From a virus: a stretch of 46,576 nucleotides of DNA. The translations under genes were made by a program, and so were the position numbers. Position 1 is the first letter of the stretch. The number at the start of each line of letters is the position of its first letter. Shown one piece after another: positions 26,837-37,600 of this stretch. The notes under the pieces were generated by a model that did not search any database, was not told the DNA's origin, and saw only the letters and a list, made by a program, of their open reading frames with translations. The DNA is taken from positions 1 through 46,576 of IMG/VR virus record IMGVR_UViG_3300020448_000015, one strand, 5' to 3'.

Positions 26837-27054
26837 TGAGTATGAACAATAAAAAATATTTACTTGTAGAAGATAATCCAGACTTAGTTCGGGATAAATA
26901 CTCTAAGGCAATTATTAATACAAATAAAAACGCTTATCATACTTACATGAAAAAGGCGAGTTTGAGAAGTCAACAAAAAATGGAAATAGAAAAATTAAAT
27001 GCTGAAGTTAGTGAATTAAAAACAATGATAAAACAACTTTTAGAGAGAAAATAA
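26836..27054 (+). CDS. Small coiled-coil protein, unknown function
   Basis: A 72-residue protein if started at 26836 (or 70 from the ATG at 26842). The first part (KKYLLVEDNPDLVRDKYSKA, IINTNKNAY) is polar, and residues about 35-70 form a heptad-like coiled coil (MEIEKLNAEVSELKTMIKQL). Small proteins of this make-up are common next to structural genes in T4-like phages; the role is unknown, possibly as an assembly chaperone. There is no clear Shine-Dalgarno. The upstream stop at 26826-26828 suggests coupled re-initiation. A TTG start at 26812 is possible but would overlap the previous gene. Confidence 0.6.
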   Translation: MSMNNKKYLLVEDNPDLVRDKYSKAIINTNKNAYHTYMKKASLRSQQKMEIEKLNAEVSELKTMIKQLLERK

Positions 27055-27055
27055 A

Positions 27056-28435
27056 ATGTCAAATTACCCATCACTAGTAGAAGTCGCATTAACAGATACT
27101 TTCGATTCTTGGAGAGGAAAAACGAATGTTGCAATTCAACACACAGACCGTGTAGCAACTGTTATTGGTGAAGTGACTCCAGCGAACATGGGAACAACTG
27201 CTGGAACTCTTGTTACTGCGATAAAAGAAGTAGATACGGAAACTACTACAAATACTACAAATATTGGAACTATGGCCAATATAAATGTATTATTCAAAAA
27301 ACCAACAGTTGTTGAAACATTCAATGAATTAAATGACACATTGCGTGTTCATATTAATACAGAAGTATCGACAGAAAGAAATGAAAGAGAAGCTGCTGAT
27401 GTTGTATTACAACAAAAAGTAGACCAAGTAGAAGCTTCTTCTGGTCTCGCTGGAAATGGTAACTATATTGTACAAACAGGTTCTAATTATTTAACAACTG
27501 CAAATACTCTTGCAGCTGCTGATACTGCACTTGATACTACATTAAAATCAATTTCTGATGAATTAAATACAACACAAACAACACTTGGAACTGGAGCAGA
27601 TGGAACTAAAACCTTCAGTGGAACATACATTGGTTCTACGATGTCATATGCAGAGGCGATTGAGTCTTTAGACACACAGGCAAATGCAAATAATATTAAA
27701 ACAAATACAAATACAACTAATATCAGCACTCTTGATAGTAGAGAAACTAGTCGTTACAATGAATTAACAACGAAAACTGATAATACTCAGGCAGAATTAG
27801 ATAGAGTTGAAGAAGTTATTGGAACTATTTCAAATGGAACAATGACTATCTCAGGAACAAATTATATCAATGGAGTTACGGTAAAGGCTGCCCTTATTGC
27901 ACTTGACGAAAAGGCAAAGGCAAATGCAGATGGGGTTGTTGCAGCTTCTAGTGGAAGAAATACTTTACAACAAGAATTAAATACAACTCAAAACGGTGCT
28001 GGATTAAACAATCTTGGAACTTACTCAGCAAATACTGGTGCAAATTACATTAATACTGCATCAAGTTTAAAAAATGCAGATAACTTACTAGATGGGGCGG
28101 TCAAAGCAAATGCAGATGCTATCTTGGCACTTCAAGGAAGAGCTGATAATGTTGATACCGATTTAGGAAGTACTATTACTAGAAATAGTCTGTCTGCTGA
28201 TGAGGTTCATATTTTTTACAATTCTGGAACAGGGAAATTCACACACAATACTATTTCTTCAGCTGCCGTTTCAACATCAGGTGCAACAATTATAAGTTCA
28301 CTGACAGTAGATACTGCTGGACACCTTACAGGAAGTTCAACAAGAGTTTTAGGAAATCAATCATTATTTAATCAGACAATTAGTACGTCAAACCCCAGCG
28401 GTGGTGCAAACGGTGATGTTTGGTATAAAGTATAG
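27056..28435 (+). CDS. Fibritin/tail-fibre-like coiled-coil protein
   Basis: A 459-residue fibrous protein. Residues 1-60 form an N-terminal attachment region. Residues 85-375 alternate coiled-coil stretches with loops in about four units, each with a Tyr-containing loop, then A..SL..AD..LD, then a helix (about 137-172, 189-230, 268-300 and 322-362). Residues 380-459 form a beta tip with TVDTAGHLTGSSTRVLG and end in GDVWYKV, a short cap that recalls a foldon-type trimer end. The coiled-coil-loop pattern resembles T4 fibritin (wac), but sequence identity is not claimed; a side tail fibre is equally possible. It starts one base after the small coiled-coil gene. Confidence 0.6.
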   Translation: MSNYPSLVEVALTDTFDSWRGKTNVAIQHTDRVATVIGEVTPANMGTTAGTLVTAIKEVDTETTTNTTNIGTMANINVLFKKPTVVETFNELNDTLRVHINTEVSTERNEREAADVVLQQKVDQVEASSGLAGNGNYIVQTGSNYLTTANTLAAADTALDTTLKSISDELNTTQTTLGTGADGTKTFSGTYIGSTMSYAEAIESLDTQANANNIKTNTNTTNISTLDSRETSRYNELTTKTDNTQAELDRVEEVIGTISNGTMTISGTNYINGVTVKAALIALDEKAKANADGVVAASSGRNTLQQELNTTQNGAGLNNLGTYSANTGANYINTASSLKNADNLLDGAVKANADAILALQGRADNVDTDLGSTITRNSLSADEVHIFYNSGTGKFTHNTISSAAVSTSGATIISSLTVDTAGHLTGSSTRVLGNQSLFNQTISTSNPSGGANGDVWYKV

Positions 28436-28446
28436 GATAACTCATC

Positions 28447-31400
28447 ATGCCTGTATACGTCAAGGATAAGAGTATAGGAACAACTCCAGTTTCTTTTACT
28501 GCAAATATAGATACCGAATGGCAATATTTTGCGAATCAAGACAAAAGAACTTCTAGAGGTCTTCTTTCATCTGATTCTAATTCTACAGCAGTATCACTCT
28601 ATGGGCCCAATCCATTACCAATAGTTGACCAGACTGCAACTCCACAACATATTTTCACTCCGCCATTTAGTTTGCAAAATGCATCAAGTAACAGAGTAGA
28701 ATTTGATTTGCAATACCCAGCTACGCCAGGTGGGGGGAGAGACACAGATAGAATATGTACAATTCAAGGTTCAAATAGTCTGACTCCAGCAGATTGGCAA
28801 GAAGTAGCATATTTTAATGGAAAAGATATTAAAACACAAACTGTTACACAAGAAGTTTTAAATCTAGATGTTGGAAATAAAAGATTCAAAAGTAATGGAG
28901 ACAATTCTGGTTTCAGAAGATTTGGACAATTTGGAGGTGTTCCAGATAAATTTCAAAACTATTTGTTTCTTGACAGAGATGATAGTTCTTTTAGAACTTC
29001 AGTTTTCCAACTTGCTGATATATCAGAATTAACTTTTTTTATAACTAGTGGTAGATCTGGAACTGGTAATGCAGCCACAAATACAGAAGATGGAGTAAGT
29101 TGGCAGTTTGGAGATAATAATGGAGTTACAAGATCAGATTATGATAGTGGTGCTAAATCATTACTTGTATATCTTGTAAAACAAGTTGGTTCACAACCTT
29201 CTCCTAATGATATAGTCGCTTCTGCTGTTAGGGCTCAAGGAAGAAATAATGAATGGTCTAGAGTTAAATTTCAAACATCTGACATTAGTGGAACACATTA
29301 TTTTATTTTTACAAAACAAACAAATTCAGGCGATGAAAAAAGACATGCTGTATCTGCAATACAGGGTGTAAGACATAGAATAGCAAACTTTGCAGCTTCT
29401 CAACGAGTAAAATTAGATTTCGACCCTCAAGGTGGACTTAATTCAGTTACTGCTGCTAGTAATAATGCAAGGCCTTTTCTTGCAAATTATGATTTGTCTA
29501 GGAAGTATAGATGGTATAGAATTGGTGTAAAGGGGCCAACTGCAAATGACCTTGAAACAACTGGTTCAATAGTGAATTGGGTAACAAAAAGTGTCACTGG
29601 TCAAAGTGATGATAGAGAAGGAATTGAACAATGGTTTCCCCCACAAGAACTTTATGTCAAACAAAATTCGTGGAAACCTGTCAAACAAGTATTTATTAAG
29701 AAAGATAATAGTTGGGTAAATGTCTGGCCTGATGTAGGACAAGGTGCTGCTACATTACCACCAGAACAAGAAGGTGGTGGAGTATTTATCAATAACCCAG
29801 ATGATGCACCAGTTACTTCACTAACTGTTAAAGGATTTGATGATTATGAGAATGGGTTATTTGGAAGAAGATATAATGGTGATTGGAATGATGATCCAAA
29901 TTTCTTTATTCCATCTAGAAGAACTGGTCAGACAAATTCTATTCAAAAATGGGATGAATTTACCAGTAATGCATATAATTATTCATGGGAATGGCAAGGA
30001 TATGCAAAAATTGGAACAAGTGGAAACTATAATATAAGAATTAATTCTGATGATGCGTCTGCTGTATTTTTTGGGGATAATGCATTAAGTGGTTCGCCAC
30101 CGAATAATTCTGCATGGGTCTCATATTTGGGACATCATGGAGCAGACGGATATAGAACATCAAACAGTAGATATTTGACTGCTGGAGAGTTTTATCCCAT
30201 TAGAATAAGATTTGGTCAATGGCATAAAGGCCCATCAGAGTTTAATTTTCAAGTTAAACCACCAAACGCTTCCGTACCAACATCAGCGGGAATATCACAA
30301 TATGCCTTCTATTATAATGATAGTGTAGTTGATGACCCACAAACCCAAGGTAATGATAATAGATATCACGTTTATCAATTACAAAATGGTAGATACGAAA
30401 GAACAGCAGTATTTAATAATGAAACTGATGCAGCTGCCTCTGTATCGACAAAAAATGCTAATGTTGATATTCGTTTACGATTTCCTACTGCCTATGCATA
30501 TCAATTAGGTGGTAATGAATCGAACATGGGGGAAAATTATACAAATACTGGAAAATATAGAGTTGTTAGAAATTCAGCACATGTAGGTTCTGATGGTAAA
30601 ATACGTTCTGGTCAATTGACAACAGGAAATAAATTTACACCTATACATGTTTGGGCTCAACTTGCTCATCCAACAAATCTAGATGCACCAGCTTCTGGTA
30701 TTGTAGAAGACCAAATATTTGATACCTTAGCACAAGCACAGGCGAGAGTTGAATTTTTAAATTCTCAAGCGTATCAACTATCTCTTGATGGATATTATTT
30801 TGAACATCCAGATTTTGATTTGGTTCATGTTGGTCAAGGATTTAGAAAAGTTCCTGCTAGAAGTAACTTGCCAAGACAGGGTGTAGTATCTACCGAATCA
30901 ACTGATAATACATATCCACATTCAGTATTTGAAGAATTAACAACAGCGCCATCTATAGCAGATGGAAAACTTATCAATAACACAGTTGATGTGGGTGGTG
31001 GTATTGGAACAATATCAGCGAGTAGAGGAATTGGTACTGGAAATAATCCTTCTATGATGCCACTAATAAAGAACTATACACACAATTCTTATCCAGATGC
31101 AAAAGCTGGTTCAATGATTAGAGACTGTGCTGTTAGAGGAGCTGCTGTCAACGATGTAAAATTAAAAATTATGGGATTAACTCCAAGTGAGGTTGATTTT
31201 TCCACTACAGATATTACTGTCAGAATACAGTGTAGACCAAGAGGGCCGTTTGCATTAGGAGTTTTACGAGTTAATTTAGATGATGATTATTTTACTGGTA
31301 AATCAATTTCTCAATGGTTTAGAAATTTGGATGCAGTGAGAAAGTGGGCAGTAGTAAAACATACTGGATATTCTGAACCATTTTTTCACGAATATTTTGA

Positions 31401-32451
31401 TGTATCTAACGTAGATCCAAAAGTTGGTGTAGACGCACTTAATATTAGAGGAGAGTTACTTAACAGTTTAAATTGGACATATAGAGATGTATTTAGTCCA
31501 TATAGTGGAACACTAGCATATAGACAACTTGTAAGTAAAGAATTTACTGTTACAGCACCAGCACAAAATGAAGTATTAATTCCTTTTGTGACTGACTTTG
31601 GCGATTGGGTTGGTGGAGAGACTTCATCAAATACACTTACAGGAATGGATAGAGTTCGTTGTGAAATGACATACAATGGATATAACATTGCACAAGAGGA
31701 TATAGATGCTACTTTACCAGTATTAACTGAAATTAATTTTGATTCTCATACTTCTTATGTGGGAGCAAATGCTCCATCTATTCTTCCTATCGTATTCCCC
31801 ATTCCATCTGCAAGAATCCCACCGCCTGGTGATGATGAGGATGATGATGGAGTTGAGGGGTATGTTTATTATCCATATGATGATGAGGATGATGATGGAG
31901 TCGATTTTTGCCCAACTCCAACGTATGACCCATTTAATTTAAATTCTATAGACAATGATGATAGAGACCTGTTTAGTGATTGGGACTCTGGTTGGGATGG
32001 GACAAACTCTGGGGTAAGTGTAGCCAATTCATGTACTTTTAATGGAAACAGTTTTGATTATAGTGTTCCCTCTTCAAGTTCTTCGGACGATGGTGAGAGC
32101 TCGGGCTCTTCCAGCAGTGGTAATGACACTAGCAGTTCTGGAGATGGATGTGTTATCGCAACTCACGCTATAAGTACTGGTGCATTTAGACATAGAGATA
32201 GAGCAAATGCGATTAATTGGTGTGAAAAGAATTTACATGGTAAATGGTGGGGAGAAGCAATGAGAAGAGGATATCGCCATTTAGGTCGTAGATACATTTC
32301 AGAAGGAAAAGCAGAAACAGTCTATGATGAGTTCAAAGAATGTATGGAATGGGCAAATGGAAAGCGTCCTTTTGAGTTGAGAATTGCAACAAGATATTTT
32401 TACCGTGTCGCACAAACATTTATTATTGGTCTTTGTGTGCGTGATAAATAG
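28447..32451 (+). CDS. Large adhesin-like virion protein with PA14-like region and Cys-containing C-terminal domain
   Basis: A 1334-residue protein. Residues 1-440 are beta-rich, ending in WKPVKQVFIKKDNSWVNVWP, a short motif used in phage fibre proteins. Residues about 447-620 resemble a PA14/GLEYA-type sugar-binding domain (WQGYAKIGTSGNYNIRINSD, then DASAVFFGDN). Residues about 1128-1152 carry a twice-repeated DDEDDDGV acidic motif, and residues about 1200-1228 form a Ser/Gly/Asp linker. Residues 1230-1334 are a separate domain starting GCVIATHAIS, with WCEKNLHGKWWGEAMRRGYR and ending in hydrophobic helices; its start recalls the CFI-box (CxIATAxxG). The role is likely adhesion to the host surface. 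AGGATAA precedes the ATG. Confidence 0.6.
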   Translation: MPVYVKDKSIGTTPVSFTANIDTEWQYFANQDKRTSRGLLSSDSNSTAVSLYGPNPLPIVDQTATPQHIFTPPFSLQNASSNRVEFDLQYPATPGGGRDTDRICTIQGSNSLTPADWQEVAYFNGKDIKTQTVTQEVLNLDVGNKRFKSNGDNSGFRRFGQFGGVPDKFQNYLFLDRDDSSFRTSVFQLADISELTFFITSGRSGTGNAATNTEDGVSWQFGDNNGVTRSDYDSGAKSLLVYLVKQVGSQPSPNDIVASAVRAQGRNNEWSRVKFQTSDISGTHYFIFTKQTNSGDEKRHAVSAIQGVRHRIANFAASQRVKLDFDPQGGLNSVTAASNNARPFLANYDLSRKYRWYRIGVKGPTANDLETTGSIVNWVTKSVTGQSDDREGIEQWFPPQELYVKQNSWKPVKQVFIKKDNSWVNVWPDVGQGAATLPPEQEGGGVFINNPDDAPVTSLTVKGFDDYENGLFGRRYNGDWNDDPNFFIPSRRTGQTNSIQKWDEFTSNAYNYSWEWQGYAKIGTSGNYNIRINSDDASAVFFGDNALSGSPPNNSAWVSYLGHHGADGYRTSNSRYLTAGEFYPIRIRFGQWHKGPSEFNFQVKPPNASVPTSAGISQYAFYYNDSVVDDPQTQGNDNRYHVYQLQNGRYERTAVFNNETDAAASVSTKNANVDIRLRFPTAYAYQLGGNESNMGENYTNTGKYRVVRNSAHVGSDGKIRSGQLTTGNKFTPIHVWAQLAHPTNLDAPASGIVEDQIFDTLAQAQARVEFLNSQAYQLSLDGYYFEHPDFDLVHVGQGFRKVPARSNLPRQGVVSTESTDNTYPHSVFEELTTAPSIADGKLINNTVDVGGGIGTISASRGIGTGNNPSMMPLIKNYTHNSYPDAKAGSMIRDCAVRGAAVNDVKLKIMGLTPSEVDFSTTDITVRIQCRPRGPFALGVLRVNLDDDYFTGKSISQWFRNLDAVRKWAVVKHTGYSEPFFHEYFDVSNVDPKVGVDALNIRGELLNSLNWTYRDVFSPYSGTLAYRQLVSKEFTVTAPAQNEVLIPFVTDFGDWVGGETSSNTLTGMDRVRCEMTYNGYNIAQEDIDATLPVLTEINFDSHTSYVGANAPSILPIVFPIPSARIPPPGDDEDDDGVEGYVYYPYDDEDDDGVDFCPTPTYDPFNLNSIDNDDRDLFSDWDSGWDGTNSGVSVANSCTFNGNSFDYSVPSSSSSDDGESSGSSSSGNDTSSSGDGCVIATHAISTGAFRHRDRANAINWCEKNLHGKWWGEAMRRGYRHLGRRYISEGKAETVYDEFKECMEWANGKRPFELRIATRYFYRVAQTFIIGLCVRDK
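31831..31901 (+). repeat. 23-bp direct repeat encoding DDEDDDGV twice
   Basis: GATGATGAGGATGATGATGG plus AGT occurs at 31831-31853 and again at 31879-31901, a 48-bp (16-codon) offset. It encodes two Asp/Glu clusters separated by a Tyr-rich stretch, a possible calcium-binding or spacer element. Confidence 0.8.
32443..32450 (+). promoter_or_regulatory. Late-promoter-like box upstream of the 675-residue gene
   Basis: GATAAATA followed by G, one mismatch from TATAAATAG. It overlaps the stop codon of the preceding gene and lies 24 bases before the ATG at 32474. Confidence 0.5.
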
Positions 32452-32473
32452 TATGTAATCAAGGGAAAAATTC

Positions 32474-34501
32474 ATGGCGACATTAGAAGTAAACGCAGCT
32501 GATTTTAAAAACTACGGTATATCTGTAGGAAGAAGTTCTTTCACCACTATGACAGGCGCTGGCGGATTTAGTGCCAGTACCAATGAACCTTTTGGTGGAC
32601 TTTTGAGAGCTCTTGTTACTGATATGACTAAAGGTCAAGGAGCAAATGAAGTTGGTTGGCAGATGTATAACGGACTGCCTGTCGCTGGTAATGAAATACG
32701 AGATGTTTCAGATCTTTCAAATATAACCAAAAACTTTTTTACTGAGACAAATTTATCTTCAACTGGTACTCCATATGCTGGTACTGGTAATTTTGGTGTT
32801 GAAGTTTCGGGACAAAGACCAGCTGGAACACAGCATGTTGTTTTATTAGATAGTACTGATACAAATGCACCAAACAGGGGTGTAGTATCTAGAGGTGTAG
32901 ACCAATCTTATAGAATTAGATTTGAATTTGATGAAAGACCAAGACTTTTTGTTGTTGATGCAGAATTTCCACAAGAATTGTATCAATTGAATTTACGACT
33001 CAGAGAATTGGGAAGGCCTCAATACACAGGTGGAAATGTTATTGATGAATCTGACCCTAATGCACATTTGTTAGACCCAACATTAAATGGAACTAGTACT
33101 ACTGTATACGCACATCCAGGCTATCAATCTGCATCATTTACTTTATCGGCAAATGGAACATGGGAAGGTACACAAGGCATTCCAAATCCAATGTATGGTT
33201 GGTTTAAAGTAAACATTGGTACAAAAAATCAATTATTAGATACTGGATTTATAAGTCAACCAATTGTTAGTTCAGATGGACTAATTACATTAGAAAATGG
33301 TTCTACATTAAATAATTCAGTTATAAGAAATCCAGGCGAATGTGTGGACGTATTTTTTGAAGATACTATATTGTCTGCAACAACACAATCTTTGGCATTA
33401 GAAAGTGTAACTAGTGGTAATGGTGGTGGAAGTATTAATGACGCTGGTTCTATTGTTGGCGGAACATCTGGAGGCGGTGGTACAGTAGATGTAAATAATT
33501 CTACTGGAACAGTTTTGAAATATGCAGCTACTACTACAACTAATTTTGCAGATGGAGAAACAATTACACACTCTAATGGTGCAACAGCTGTAATTACATC
33601 TGCGTCTACCACACATGATATTAATCGTGCTAGAAGATTTAGAAATAAAAGAAAAGGGAAAGGTTGGTTCAAGAGATTCCCAAAAGTAAGTTCGGATGTT
33701 GGGCCATCTTATCCTATGTCATACAGATTAACGATGACAGAAAGAGGAGTTCTACTTTATATTTTCGATGATGCAGCTGCCGACCAAGCAGATGATTACG
33801 CATGGTTTTGTGCCCAGAGAACAGTTGACAATCAGACAGGAATTACAAGAACTGATGAAGCTTCTCGTTTTCCTCTTCATGTATTATATTCATGTTCTAG
33901 AGAAAGTGTATATCCAAGAGACTTTGGTGTATACTTTTCTACACAAGCAGCCAATCTACAAACTGTGGAAAATACATTAACACAAGTATTTGATGCCGCT
34001 GGAACGTCATATAATATAGATACTATTGGAAATGACGCCTTTTATATACTAAATACATATGACAGAGAAGATTCACTTGCAGACGAATTTACTGCAAAAA
34101 ATATTTGGAGATTTTGTGCAAGAGAATTTGATGTTTTAAAACCTTGGGATGTACATAAATTAGCAACTGCCCACCAGACAGATAGTAATGCAGTTATAAA
34201 TCCATTAGAACAATTAGCGATAACAGATGATAATAGATTTGTAATCACTTTTCCTACAGGATTAACCTCGCAGAGATTTATGTATCCTAAAGAAGAGATG
34301 GATATGATTTGTTTTTCATCCGCTGAAGTTGTTGCTGAAGGAAGTAATGTTCCTATGCAAACCTATAAACCAGACGGTGTGACAGCAGACCAAAGAAGGT
34401 ATACTGGTTTAAGGGCAACTCTCGCAAATGGAAACGGTATGAGATTGCTTGCCTTAGTAAATGGCCAGTATATTTTTAACAGTGATATTAACTTGGACTA
34501 A
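32474..34501 (+). CDS. Virion structural protein, paralogue 1 of 3
   Basis: A 675-residue protein, the shortest of three related proteins in a row. Shared blocks: GWFKRFPK, then YPMSYRLTMTERGVLLYIFDDAAADQADDYAWF (split here) at about residues 395-445, and the C-terminal WRFCAREFDVLKPWDVH (about 544-560) with QLAITDDNRFVITFPTGLTS and RFMYPKEEMDMICFSSAE. Between them lies a Gly/Ser/Thr-rich linker (about 315-375). This copy lacks the N-terminal domain and the long insert of the other two. Similar sequences, to my recollection, occur as large virion proteins (sometimes named VrlC-like) in marine T4-like phages; that link is tentative. AAGGG precedes the ATG. Confidence 0.65.
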   Translation: MATLEVNAADFKNYGISVGRSSFTTMTGAGGFSASTNEPFGGLLRALVTDMTKGQGANEVGWQMYNGLPVAGNEIRDVSDLSNITKNFFTETNLSSTGTPYAGTGNFGVEVSGQRPAGTQHVVLLDSTDTNAPNRGVVSRGVDQSYRIRFEFDERPRLFVVDAEFPQELYQLNLRLRELGRPQYTGGNVIDESDPNAHLLDPTLNGTSTTVYAHPGYQSASFTLSANGTWEGTQGIPNPMYGWFKVNIGTKNQLLDTGFISQPIVSSDGLITLENGSTLNNSVIRNPGECVDVFFEDTILSATTQSLALESVTSGNGGGSINDAGSIVGGTSGGGGTVDVNNSTGTVLKYAATTTTNFADGETITHSNGATAVITSASTTHDINRARRFRNKRKGKGWFKRFPKVSSDVGPSYPMSYRLTMTERGVLLYIFDDAAADQADDYAWFCAQRTVDNQTGITRTDEASRFPLHVLYSCSRESVYPRDFGVYFSTQAANLQTVENTLTQVFDAAGTSYNIDTIGNDAFYILNTYDREDSLADEFTAKNIWRFCAREFDVLKPWDVHKLATAHQTDSNAVINPLEQLAITDDNRFVITFPTGLTSQRFMYPKEEMDMICFSSAEVVAEGSNVPMQTYKPDGVTADQRRYTGLRATLANGNGMRLLALVNGQYIFNSDINLD

Positions 34502-34503
34502 TT

Positions 34504-34511
34504 TATAAATA
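34504..34511 (+). promoter_or_regulatory. First of two tandem late promoter boxes
   Basis: TATAAATA followed by G, three bases after the preceding gene ends. It is 33 bases upstream of a second identical box. Confidence 0.65.
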
Positions 34512-34536
34512 GATTAAACAACAAGAGATTTTTTTT

Positions 34537-34544
34537 TATAAATA
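34537..34544 (+). promoter_or_regulatory. Second of two tandem late promoter boxes
   Basis: TATAAATA followed by G, preceded by a run of T. It gives a leader of about 57 bases to the 34607 ATG, which has a strong AGGAG at 34593-34597. Confidence 0.7.
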
Positions 34545-34606
34545 GTTCTGAATCTTGAATAGATAACGAAATTATTATATACATATAAACATAGGAGAAT
34601 CGAAAC

Positions 34607-37600
34607 ATGCCAGTAGCAAGCGGTTACAGTATTCAAAGGAACGAGATTATAAATCTCGATCATAGACAAAATAGGGAAGAACACACTGGTAGTTCTACTA
34701 CAGTAGTATTCTTCTTACGTTCACTCCCCGATTATTCGGATAGAGCATGGAATTGGGATATTCGTGTTGGTGGTGTGAAATTTTCAATCAACAGAAAGAC
34801 AGGGGTGAACTCTGAGTCAACATATGTTACGGACGGTAACAAAGGAGCTGCGACTGTGGCATCTGACGGTAGTACACTTCTTAGTTCGTTAACAGATGCA
34901 CAAATCTTCGAAGAAAGACCTCAAGACGTATTTAGTGAAGGTGTTCTTGATGCTGGATATGGTGCAGTAAGATATCGTCAAGACCTTGGTACATTTGGTG
35001 CCATAGAATTTGACCCAGCATATGCTCCACCAGACGCAGCTAAAGTAGAAATCACTTATCGTGAACATTATACTCAATGGACAGGACTTAATGGCGGACT
35101 GATGTATCAACTCGCAAGAGATATGTGTGTACATCCATATTCTTCTCCAGAACTTTTGAGAGTAAGTACTGCTCTTCCTCTTAGTGCATCTGATGTTCCA
35201 GCTACTGACACTCCAACTCAAATAGTTCCAATTACAAGCAGCGACCCAGCTGTAGTCGCAATGAGATTGAAATCTTCTATTAGATTTAATACAGACTATG
35301 CAGAAGCTGGTCAACAGACTACTCAAAGACAAGGAAAAAGAGTATATAAGATTGTAAGACAGTTCAAAGCAACTTCTTCAATTAAAAATATTACTTATGG
35401 TTCTACTGGTCTTGATGCTGACAGAGATGCAGCTCAAAACTATGTTTACACATCTGGTACGGATCCTATCGGCCCGACCAATCAATTGACAATTTCTACA
35501 TTAACAAATGGTCTTGAAGGTAATGCTGAAAAAATTGCAACTAAATTTCCTTTTACTAAAAGAGACTTGGGTTCTGGTGAATTTAGAGTTGCAATTAACA
35601 ACAGAGTTATCAGAGATGACCAGTTTGTTGTTGTATCAGACCTCAAAACTAGAACTTCTAGAATTGACCTTGTAGTTGATTCTGCTGATTTCAATTGGGT
35701 GTCCGATACTACTAACGTAAATATTACAATTTCATACAATTGGGGCCCAAGTTTGGAAGTGCCATATGGTGCTCTTGTAGGTAAGAATGGTCTTGCACCA
35801 TATTCACATGAAACAGACAACAATGCACTTACTGGTGGATGGAATTATGTACCCGCCGCTGAAACAGGAAACGCAAACGTAGACCTTACAATTGCATCTA
35901 ATACTGGTGCAACAGTAAATGGAAATCCAGACCTTTTAGATATCAACAGTACGACTTTTGGTGGTCATGTAGAAGACATAACAGCTGCAGCTGGTGGTCT
36001 AAATCACGTTGCTGATGTCACGATTGATACAGCAACTGAATTAAGAATGATTGGCCCAGCATTTGTTGGATATGGAGACTTATTACTCCTACAATTCGAT
36101 GAAGAAGCCGCATACAAACCAGCATTTCAACTGGTAAATCCTAAACCAGTAAGTAATACCGAAAATGATGTTCTGGATGCATTATCGCAAATTACAGATA
36201 GATTTCTTGTAGAATCTTCTGCTGGTTGTGACCTAAACTCAGACCCAGAACTCGTAACAATTTCATATGACCCATCTTCTAATAAAGTTACTCCCCAGAC
36301 TTTCAGAGTAAGAATGGAATATCTTCCTTCAACTTCTGAATTGAAGGTGAATGTCGCAACAGAATATCAATTAAGAGATGATATGTCTATTACACAGGGT
36401 CAGTCTAGAGATGGTGCAAAATATCCAATCTTTAGAGAACCAGGCGAACTTTGTGATGTATATGAAGCTCCTGCCATTGGTAGAGGTGCTACATATAAAC
36501 TTACAAAAGGTAAGTCGCAATGGTTTAGACGTTCAATGAAAACTGATGATGTTGTTTCAAGAACATATCCAATGTCTTATAGAATTTCTACAACCAATCA
36601 TGGCTTTGGACTCTTTGTATTTGACCAAGCATCAGTTGACCAAGATGACGATTACGCATGGTTGGTAGTACAGAGACACGTTGACCAAACAACAGGACAA
36701 CCAGAATTTACTGGTAAATCGCCTGTACACTGTGTCTATTCTCCAGTGAAGAGACCAGTAGAATTGGCTGACCTAAACGCATATTACTCCTCTGGAGATG
36801 TTGCAGACCTCACAAAGGCACCAAATCTATATGGTACATTTGGTGACGAATTAGAAACAGAAGCTCCTACAATCTTTATCGACCAGACAGAATCACTTTT
36901 CTCTGGTACAGTTAACTCAATTGACCTTACAGGTGATGGTTATAGATCACCTGATGCACAGCAAGGTGACCCATTGGGTGCATTGGGTGAACTAGATGTC
37001 GGTTGGTTAGGTGGTGCTGGTGCTACAGATGTTGAAATGGCAGATTACTGGACATTAGACCCATCCACTGCTGGCCCATCATACAGAGTTTCAGAATTAG
37101 AAATTCAAGGATTTAATGCACTCCCAAGAGATGCAAATGGTGCTACTGCACAACTTGTCGGTAATAACATTGCATCAAACGCCATTTGGTTGAACCCTGC
37201 TTCTACAGAAGTTGCAACTTCAGTTTCTGGTAACCAAGTTTTCCAAAAATTACGATTGAACAGAGTTTCAACATTTGTCGCTGCTTCTGTATCTGGTACT
37301 GGTCTCGGCCCTACCACTGCAGCTCTAGGAGATTGGTTAGACCCATCATACGCACTTTTGGATATTCTATATACAGAAATTCCAGAAAACAAAGAAAAAG
37401 TTTTGGAATCATTACTTGTCGCACTTGACGGTGTACAAGTTCCATTGTCTCAAGGTGCATATATTCTTACCTATGATGAGTGGGTGAGAGATGGTGACCC
37501 ATTGACCTCTGGAAGATTTGTAGAAGGTCTCGACCTTGCTGGTGCCGGTGCATTAGGTTCTAAGTTTAGACTACCAGATGATGCTGTTTCAGCAACGTCT

